20,215 nt of DNA, from positions 1-20,215 of the IMG/VR virus record IMGVR_UViG_3300028384_000087. One strand, 5' to 3'. Below are positions 15,499 to 20,215 of this stretch, one piece after another. The notes under the pieces are model-generated. The model saw only the letters and a list, made by a program, of their open reading frames with translations. It was not told where the DNA came from and made no database searches. Numbering within the stretch: the first letter of the stretch is position 1; each line of letters begins with the position of its first letter. Made by a program: the position numbers and the translations under genes. This DNA is from a virus.

Positions 15499-16884
15499 AT
15501 GGCCGATATCCCTATTAACGCGATAGACAGACGCATCCAGTTTACCGGGAATACTGGTACAGGGCCGTTTGCATTTACTTTTAACATCCTGGCAGACAGC
15601 GATATCGTAGTGTATAAAAACGATACGCTGCTTACGCTTACTACAGATTATACCATTTCGACTAGCGCGGATGGCACCGGCAGCGTAACGCTTACTGGCA
15701 GCGGTAATGGTACGGCGCTTGTCTCGTCTGATTTCTTAACGATTGTCGGCGGGCGCCAGCTTGCCAGGACAACTGATTTTGTTACTGCCGGCGATTTGTT
15801 GGCCAGCTCATTGAACGAGCAGCTGGATAGTAACGTGATCATGGTTCAGCAGCTGGATGAAAAGATTGAACGTACTTTGCGTATCGACCAATCTGATGTT
15901 ACAGCTGATATGGTGCTGCCTAAAAAAGATAACCGGGCTAACAAAACCCTGGGATTTGATGCCAATGGTTTGCCGGCGGTTGGTGAAGAGATTGGCGATT
16001 ATAAAGGTAATTGGGCAGCGAGCACGACCTATGCCATCCGTGACCTGGTAAAAGATACCAGCACAAACAACATTTTCCGGGCTAATACTGCGCATACGTC
16101 TAGCGGTTCTCAGCCTCTTACAACTAATACCGATAGCGCAAAGTGGGATTTGATTGTAGATGCGGCATCTGCGACTACATCTGCTAATGCGGCTGCGGCA
16201 AGTGCTACAGCAGCCGCCAATAGTGCCACACAGGCTACTACAAATGGTGCGGCTCAAGTTGCTTTGGCTACAACACAAGCCACAAATTCCGCAACATCAG
16301 CCACAGCATCGGCATCATCAGCCACAGATGCTCAGGCAAGTGAAGATGAGGCAGAGGCTTGGGCTATTAAAACAAATGGTGAGGCTGTCACTGGACAAGG
16401 CTATTCATCTAAAGCATGGGCTACTGGCGGTACAGGCGTTAGTGACACCGCTGGTTCTGGAGCGTCTAAAGAGTGGGCTGTTGAGCAGTCTGGAACTGTA
16501 GATGGTACTGAGTATTCTGCAAAAGAGTATGCCATTGGATCACAAGCTGGTAATTCAAGTGGCTCTGCAAAACAGTGGGCTTTAGGTGGCGGTGCATCAT
16601 ACGCAACAAACACTACGGTTGATGGCTCAAACTACTCAGCAAGGTATTGGGCAGAGCAGGCGGCTGCAAGTGCAGATTCCGTAGATGACATTTACCTTGG
16701 CGCAAAGTCATCAGCCCCAACACTAGATAATGACGGCAACGCACTGCAAACTGGTGCGCTTTATTTTAATAATAGTTCTGATGAATTGTATGTTTGGAAC
16801 GGCACAAGCTGGCAAGTTACAGCAGTAACCGCTTCCGGTTTTGCCACGGCTGGCTTTTCGATAGCCATGAGTATTGCGTTATAA
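15499..16884 (+). CDS. Tail fibre protein with T7-gp17-type N-terminus
   Basis: This is a 461-residue fibre. Residues 1-150 are the virion-attachment domain of T7-like fibres: FTGNTGTGPFAFTFNILADS, TTDYTIS, then FLTIVGGRQLARTTDFVTAG and EQLDSNVIMVQQLDEKIERT. Residues ~165-200 (GNWAASTTYAIRDLV...FRANTAHTSSG) resemble a small carbohydrate-binding module. Residues ~215-285 are an Ala/Ser/Thr heptad-like shaft. Residues ~288-385 hold W-A...Y-S-A-K repeats. The end (DDIYLGAKSSAPTLDNDGNA, then GALYFNNSSDELYVWNGTSW) is a module found near the tips of many marine phage fibres. It trimerises and binds host surface glycans or another tip protein. AAAGGAG at 15485-15491 supports the start. Confidence 0.88.
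   Translation: MADIPINAIDRRIQFTGNTGTGPFAFTFNILADSDIVVYKNDTLLTLTTDYTISTSADGTGSVTLTGSGNGTALVSSDFLTIVGGRQLARTTDFVTAGDLLASSLNEQLDSNVIMVQQLDEKIERTLRIDQSDVTADMVLPKKDNRANKTLGFDANGLPAVGEEIGDYKGNWAASTTYAIRDLVKDTSTNNIFRANTAHTSSGSQPLTTNTDSAKWDLIVDAASATTSANAAAASATAAANSATQATTNGAAQVALATTQATNSATSATASASSATDAQASEDEAEAWAIKTNGEAVTGQGYSSKAWATGGTGVSDTAGSGASKEWAVEQSGTVDGTEYSAKEYAIGSQAGNSSGSAKQWALGGGASYATNTTVDGSNYSARYWAEQAAASADSVDDIYLGAKSSAPTLDNDGNALQTGALYFNNSSDELYVWNGTSWQVTAVTASGFATAGFSIAMSIAL
16350..16660 (+). repeat. Protein-level W-A / Y-S-(A/S)-K repeats in the fibre
   Basis: Tryptophans at residues 288, 326 and 360 begin units that reach YSSK (302), YSAK (339) and YSAR (379), with spacings of 38 and 34 residues; further Trp residues lie at 307 and 384. 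The DNA copies have diverged, so this is an old protein repeat, not a recent tandem duplication. Such units usually form a beta-structured trimeric shaft. Confidence 0.6.
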
Positions 16885-16895
16885 AGGAGTAAATC

Positions 16896-17231
16896 ATGGC
16901 GCAGAATTTTAGACGTTACACATTAAATGCAGTAGGTACTGCGGCGGCAGATATACCAGATGGTGCAAACTTTGACAGCTTTGACACGCTGGTTGGTATT
17001 CACTGCACTAACATTACCACTAATGCGGTGAATGTTGATGTGTACATTAACGATGGCACTAACAATATTTATTTAGTGAAAGGTGCGCCTATAGCGGCTG
17101 GTGGTGCGTTACAGATAATGGATGGCGGTGCGAAGATTGTAGTTCAATCAGGTGACAGGCTTTATGTGCAGTCAGATACAGCATCATCCGTTGATGTATG
17201 GGTATCGGCTGTTGATGCAATTAGTACATAG
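16896..17231 (+). CDS. Small beta-rich fibre-associated protein
   Basis: A 111-residue protein has AAAGGAG 5-11 bases after the fibre stop start region (16884-16890) and ATG at 16896. It begins MAQNFRRYTLNAVGTAAADI, followed by DTLVGIHCTNITTNAVNVDV, INDGTNNIYLVKGAPIAAGG and the end VVQSGDRLYVQSDTASSVDV with a final strand. The succession of alternating beta strands and the G-D-x-(L/I)-x-V-x-S-D motif is typical of a small jelly-roll-like phage protein found next to fibres in marine phages. It has no membrane segment. It probably decorates or caps the tail or fibre; no experimental role is known to me. Confidence 0.7.
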   Translation: MAQNFRRYTLNAVGTAAADIPDGANFDSFDTLVGIHCTNITTNAVNVDVYINDGTNNIYLVKGAPIAAGGALQIMDGGAKIVVQSGDRLYVQSDTASSVDVWVSAVDAIST

Positions 17232-17238
17232 GTGAAGC

Positions 17239-17961
17239 ATGGGATATGTAGGCAATCAAACATCTAACAGCTACTCCTCTATGGATAAGCAGACCATCAC
17301 TGGTAATGGTGGTGCAAGCTATACGCTAACCCACGCTGTAGCCAACGTAAACGAGATTGAAGTATTCGTTAATAACGTCCGTCAAGAGCCTTCAGTAGCT
17401 TACACGGTAGCTGGTACTGCTTTGACCATGACAGGCGGTGCTGTTACTACTGACAAGGTTGCTAATAATGCTATTACAGCCGCTAAGATGTTTTCTTCGT
17501 TTACAAATGGTATTATTGAATTAGACCAGTTTAGACTTACTGCTAACTTTACAACAAACAATGCTACTATTACTGGTTTTGAAAGAACTGATGATGCGAC
17601 TTTTTCAAAACTTGGAACAGGAATGAGCGAAAGCTCTGGTGTGTTTACTTTTCCAAGTACGGGTCTTTGGGTTGTGATTGGAGTTATGGATTTAGCATCT
17701 ACCTCAGGAGATACCGTAGGATATGAGGCATATGCAAGTAGCGATTCTGGTTCAAATTATGACAGGATTAGTGTTGCTTATAGTGGGCATGGAAGTGGTA
17801 ACGGAAGCACTGTGGTTTTTAATGTTATTAATGTAACTAACGCTTCTAACTTTAGGTTTAAAACACATACAATCTCATTGAATAGTGGCTCTAGGGTTTC
17901 TGGTGACACAGACACTAATTACAGTAGCCTTTCGTTTATACGCATAGCGAACGCACAATAG
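17239..17961 (+). CDS. Fibre-tip protein: N-terminal adaptor plus C1q-like head
   Basis: This 240-residue protein begins with an adaptor module (MGYVGNQTSNSYSSMDKQTI, ASYTLTHAVANVNEIEVFVN, NVRQEPSVAYTVAGTALTMT) common in marine phage fibres. It continues with KVANNAITAAKM and then a C1q/TNF-like jelly roll from about residue 95: GVFTFPSTGLWVVIGVMDLA, YEAYASSDSG, STVVFNVINVTNASNFRFKT, ending YSSLSFIRIANAQ. The final (S/T)xFxxI-A strand is characteristic. The adaptor appears shortened after LTMTG, where the strand usually seen in this module is missing. A weak AGGTGAAG (17230-17237) precedes the ATG. It is probably a receptor-binding or chaperone-like trimeric tip. Confidence 0.72.
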   Translation: MGYVGNQTSNSYSSMDKQTITGNGGASYTLTHAVANVNEIEVFVNNVRQEPSVAYTVAGTALTMTGGAVTTDKVANNAITAAKMFSSFTNGIIELDQFRLTANFTTNNATITGFERTDDATFSKLGTGMSESSGVFTFPSTGLWVVIGVMDLASTSGDTVGYEAYASSDSGSNYDRISVAYSGHGSGNGSTVVFNVINVTNASNFRFKTHTISLNSGSRVSGDTDTNYSSLSFIRIANAQ

Positions 17962-17971
17962 GGAGACTGAC

Positions 17972-19057
17972 ATGGCATTATCTAAAATACTACCAGCCTC
18001 CCAAGAGCAATATGCAGGGGCTAGAAATCTTATCATCAATGGTGCGATGCAAGTGGCACAGAGGGGTACGAGTAGCACAGGAATAACTAGCAGTGGTTAC
18101 AAAACTGTAGACAGATTTAAAACAAACATCTCAAGTCTTGGAACATATGCCCAAAGTCAATCAACATCTGCTCCAAACGGGTTTGCTTTTTCTTTAAAAA
18201 TGGATTGCACAACTGCGGATGCTTCCCCTTCTTCTGGTGACTACTTAAACGTAGCTACTATTTTTGAAGGTCAAAATCTGCAACACCTTAAAAAAGGAAC
18301 GTCAGATGCTTTACAGATGACCCTTTCTTTCTGGGTAAAATCAGCAAAAACAGGAACGTATATTGTTGAGTTTAATGATACAGACAATTCACGTTCAACA
18401 TCACAATCCTATACAATTTCATCTGCAAATACTTGGGAAAACAAAACCATAACTGTACCTGCTGATACTACAGGCACTTTAACAAATGACGAAAACTCAT
18501 CTTTAGAGGTTATCTTTTGGCTGGCGGCTGGGTCAAACTTAACCAGCGGAACGCTGGCAACCGTTTGGGAAAGCAGAACAAATGCTAATCGTGCGGTAGG
18601 CCAAGTTAATTTATCTGACAGCACCAGCAATGATTGGTACATCACAGGCGTACAGCTTGAGGTAGGCGATACAGCCACATCGTTTGAGCATCGTAGCTAT
18701 GGGGATGAGTTGGCTAGGTGTCAGAGGTATTACTGGCGAATTGTTGACGGCAATACACAAAGTATAGGAACAGGCACTTACTACAGTTCAACGGCTCTTG
18801 GTGTAATGCTTCATTACCCAGTAACCATGAGAGCCTCGCCAAGTAAAGTAGTAGGTGGTGGCACAAATTATTTTAGGTCTTGGAGAAATGGCGGCTCTGA
18901 TGATTTTAATGGTTTTACTAACTTTTATAATGTAGGCAAAACTGCGGGATATTTACAGGGCGAAAGTGCAGATGGTGTATCAGGAACTTCTGGTCAATCA
19001 GCACTTGTTGTGACGAATAACGCAAGTGCCTATGTTGATTTAGATGCGGAGTTGTAA
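17972..19057 (+). CDS. Marine-phage tail/fibre protein with carbohydrate-binding-like domain
   Basis: A 361-residue protein has GGGAG (17961-17965) upstream. It starts MALSKILPASQEQYAGARNL, followed by IINGAMQVAQRGTS and GYKTVDRFK, a motif set (NLIINGxMxVxQRGTS...G-Y-x-xDR(F/W)) abundant in marine phage tail proteins. Residues ~50-240 form a carbohydrate-binding-like jelly roll (LSFWVKSAKTGTYIVEF, SYTISSANTWENKTITVPAD), closing with WYITGVQLEVGDTATSFEHR and ELARCQRYYWR. The C-terminal ~110 residues are variable and Gly/Ser-rich and probably form the exposed tip. It likely binds glycans at the host surface. Confidence 0.75.
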   Translation: MALSKILPASQEQYAGARNLIINGAMQVAQRGTSSTGITSSGYKTVDRFKTNISSLGTYAQSQSTSAPNGFAFSLKMDCTTADASPSSGDYLNVATIFEGQNLQHLKKGTSDALQMTLSFWVKSAKTGTYIVEFNDTDNSRSTSQSYTISSANTWENKTITVPADTTGTLTNDENSSLEVIFWLAAGSNLTSGTLATVWESRTNANRAVGQVNLSDSTSNDWYITGVQLEVGDTATSFEHRSYGDELARCQRYYWRIVDGNTQSIGTGTYYSSTALGVMLHYPVTMRASPSKVVGGGTNYFRSWRNGGSDDFNGFTNFYNVGKTAGYLQGESADGVSGTSGQSALVVTNNASAYVDLDAEL

Positions 19058-19059
19058 AA

Positions 19060-19239
19060 ATGGATAACATGACAATTACAAACGCACAGTATTATAACTA
19101 CCCTGATGGAACACAGGCTGGCGTAAATGCCACCATTGACGGCACAGAGATGTCAGTACCCCTAGACACAGCCAACCGCCACTATGCTGCTATCCTAGAA
19201 TGGGTAGCTGACGGCAACACAATACAGGATGCAGACTAA
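19060..19239 (+). CDS. Small fibre-cassette protein, conserved in marine phages
   Basis: A 59-residue ORF starts two bases after the previous stop, with GGAG at 19048-19051. It reads MDNMTITNAQYYNYPDGTQA, then GVNATIDGTEMSVPLDTANR and HYAAILEWVADGNTIQDAD. The pattern of a short strand, I-D-G-x-x-x-(S/F)-VP-x-D-x-x-N-R-x-Y and W-x-x-x-G-N-x-I-x-x-A-D is recurrent in small proteins beside phage fibre genes and probably marks an assembly or adaptor peptide. It is acidic, with no signal peptide. The stop overlaps the next ATG (TAATG). Confidence 0.7.
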   Translation: MDNMTITNAQYYNYPDGTQAGVNATIDGTEMSVPLDTANRHYAAILEWVADGNTIQDAD

Positions 19240-19499
19240 TGCCTTATATTGGGGTCGCTCCCTCAAGCGGATTATTTAAGAAGCTAGATGCAATCACTGT
19301 GGTCAATGCACAAGCGGCATACACCATGCAGTACAACAGCAGTAACTTCAAACCCGCTACTGCTGAACAGCTTATTGTATCTGTGAACGGTGTTATCCAA
19401 GCACCTAACGATGCTTACACAGTGTCTGGCTCAACAATCACATTCAGCGAGAACTTGGTTACTGGTGATGTGATTGACGTATTGCTAAAGATGCAATGA
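19239..19499 (+). CDS. Small beta-domain fibre-cassette protein
   Basis: An 86-residue protein starts in a TAATG overlap. MPYIGVAPSSGLFKKLDAIT resembles the start of fibre adaptor modules (M-x-YIG), and QLIVSVNGVIQAPNDAYTVS, then GSTITFSENLVTGDVIDVLL forms the beta module also present near the start of the 240-aa fibre-tip protein (EVFVNNVRQEPSVAYTV). Here the module is complete and stands alone, including the last strand. It is probably a connector or cap of the fibre complex. The TGA overlaps the next short ORF (ATGA). Confidence 0.7.
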   Translation: MPYIGVAPSSGLFKKLDAITVVNAQAAYTMQYNSSNFKPATAEQLIVSVNGVIQAPNDAYTVSGSTITFSENLVTGDVIDVLLKMQ

Positions 19500-19624
19500 T
19501 TAGAGTGAACGACAACGAACTTACCAATGACGTAACCATTGCGGCAGATGAACGTGCGATGGTTGCTGGTGATTTCAAGGTGTCAGCTACTCTTACAGTG
19601 AACGGAGTGTTGACCATTGTCTAA
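19496..19624 (+). CDS. Very small fibre-cassette protein
   Basis: A 42-residue ORF starts in ATGA overlap with the preceding gene: MIRVNDNELTNDVTIAADER, AMVAGDFKVS and the end ATLTVNGVLTIV. The A-(M/L)-x-x-G-x-F-x-V-x-x-x-LTVNGxLTIV ending is a small beta motif seen at the ends of marine phage fibre proteins; here it is encoded separately. It is too short to fold alone, so it probably adds a strand to a neighbour. Its 3' end holds the ribosome binding site and the TTG start of the next gene. Confidence 0.6.
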   Translation: MIRVNDNELTNDVTIAADERAMVAGDFKVSATLTVNGVLTIV

Positions 19625-20165
19625 ATTATATGTGAACGAAGTCCATAGTAAGACAGGCTCTACTAAGGCACTTGAGATTGATAGTAATGGTATTGTAACA
19701 CAAGGTTCTCCTGTAGGATTTAGTGCAATTCTTAATGCCTCTTTGTCTATTACTGCTAACAACAGTAGGTTTACTGGCTGGGATATAACAACACAGATGT
19801 ATGGTGGTTTTAATACAGACGGTGCTGGTGGGACTATGCTGAACTTAACTACAGGCATAGCACAAGTTCCTGTTACTGGTTATTACAGCATCGTTTTTAA
19901 CACAAGAATAGATGGTTTTTCAGGCAGTTATCATTATGTGGATGTAATTAAAACAGATTCTTCTGGCACTTACAGTAGCCTTAATGCAACTTTAATATCT
20001 AGAAGTTTAGAAAGTTCTACTGCGTCAGACTACACAGAGTTACAAGCACAGTCTGTAGTTTATTTACAAGCCAATGATTATATTGCCGCTTATTGGAGTA
20101 ACAGTGGCGATAATAATGTTACTGCGGCTAGAGAAACTTACTTTTCAATGTTTAAAGTAGGATAA
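19617..20165 (+). CDS. C1q-like fibre-tip protein, TTG start
   Basis: This 182-residue protein reads MSKLYVNEVHSKTGSTKALE at its start, a standard N-terminus of marine phage tip proteins, so the TTG at 19617 (GGAG at 19604-19607) is accepted although no ATG exists there. From residue ~38 it has a C1q-like jelly roll: FSAILNASLSITANNSRFTG, GGFNTDG, LTTGIAQVPVTGYYSIVFNT, DYTELQAQSVVYLQANDYIA and the final ETYFSMFKVG. This fold forms trimeric heads that bind receptors. It is the second C1q-like head in the cassette and is not closely similar in sequence to the one at 17239-17961. It overlaps the preceding gene by eight bases. Confidence 0.75.
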   Translation: MSKLYVNEVHSKTGSTKALEIDSNGIVTQGSPVGFSAILNASLSITANNSRFTGWDITTQMYGGFNTDGAGGTMLNLTTGIAQVPVTGYYSIVFNTRIDGFSGSYHYVDVIKTDSSGTYSSLNATLISRSLESSTASDYTELQAQSVVYLQANDYIAAYWSNSGDNNVTAARETYFSMFKVG

Positions 20166-20177
20166 AGGAGAAAAACA

Positions 20178-20215
20178 ATGGCATCAATAATTGGCGTTGA
20201 AACGCTCCAACATAC
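20178..20215 (+). CDS. Further fibre-cassette protein, N-terminus only (cut by window end)
   Basis: AAAGGAG at 20164-20170 precedes ATG 20178, and twelve codons are visible: MASIIGVETLQH. This opening is common in small marine phage tip proteins and parallels the MSKLYVNEVHSK type. It shows that the fibre cassette continues beyond the window. Confidence 0.6.
   Translation, partial: MASIIGVETLQH

Noticed and set aside
15808-16278. 156-codon minus-strand ORF opposite the fibre gene
   Set aside because: It mirrors the Ala/Thr-rich shaft (GCN/ACN codons read as Cys/Arg/Ser) and has no start context.
16160-16501. 113-codon plus-strand ORF in the fibre shaft
   Set aside because: His/Gln/Leu-rich shadow of the repetitive Ala/Thr codons; no ribosome binding site.
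1-20215. tRNA genes, CRISPR arrays, insertion sequences, attachment sites
   Set aside because: I saw no cloverleaf, no regular direct repeats with spacers, no transposase or integrase motif and no terminal repeats.

Overview
The window is part of a lytic-type tailed phage genome: the virion (late) module of a short-tailed podovirus with T7-like gene order. Every convincing gene is on the + strand. The genes are packed with ATGA or TAATG overlaps or gaps of a few bases, and the only spacer above 100 bp is 3433-3603. No terminase, replication, integration, tRNA or lysis gene is visible, so the window starts inside the late region and stops inside the tail-fibre cassette. The style of the tail proteins, the moderate GC content and the split T7-gp16-like ejection proteins suggest a marine phage, perhaps of an alphaproteobacterium (roseophage or SAR116-phage type). 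The host is inference only.

Layout. 1-857: the end of a GNAT-like acyltransferase and three small genes. 850-2412: portal (head-tail connector). 2409-3432: a small Bbp19-like protein and the scaffold. 3467-3591: two tiny overlapping ORFs that may be one broken gene. 3604-4509: major capsid protein and a small head-associated protein, followed by a strong hairpin at 4519-4543, the place where T7 carries its terminator T-phi. 4564-7139: tail tubular proteins A and B. 7141-15463: internal (ejected) virion proteins, namely a gp14-like protein, a gp15-like protein broken by a frameshift near 8470, and two large proteins of 1097 and 807 aa that together occupy the gp16 position. 15499-20215: a T7-type tail fibre followed by a series of small fibre-tip or decoration proteins, several with C1q-like or repeated beta modules; the last is cut by the window end.

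How it works together. Portal, scaffold and capsid build the head. Tubular proteins A and B build the tail. The internal proteins would leave the head with the DNA and form the conduit into the cell. The fibre cassette recognises the host.

Most notable points: (i) the 1097-aa internal protein carries a ParB/DdrB-like domain and a RelA/SpoT-like nucleotidyltransferase domain, which fits a polyvalent effector injected with the genome; (ii) an 84-aa ORF with a perfect ribosome binding site lies in another frame inside that gene, on a sharp GC-rich island; (iii) the capsid protein appears to lack an internal block of roughly 75-100 residues, joined in frame; (iv) two apparent frameshifts, at 3502-3504 and 8472-8474, are each repaired by one extra G in a GGG run, which points to homopolymer sequencing errors or recent indels.
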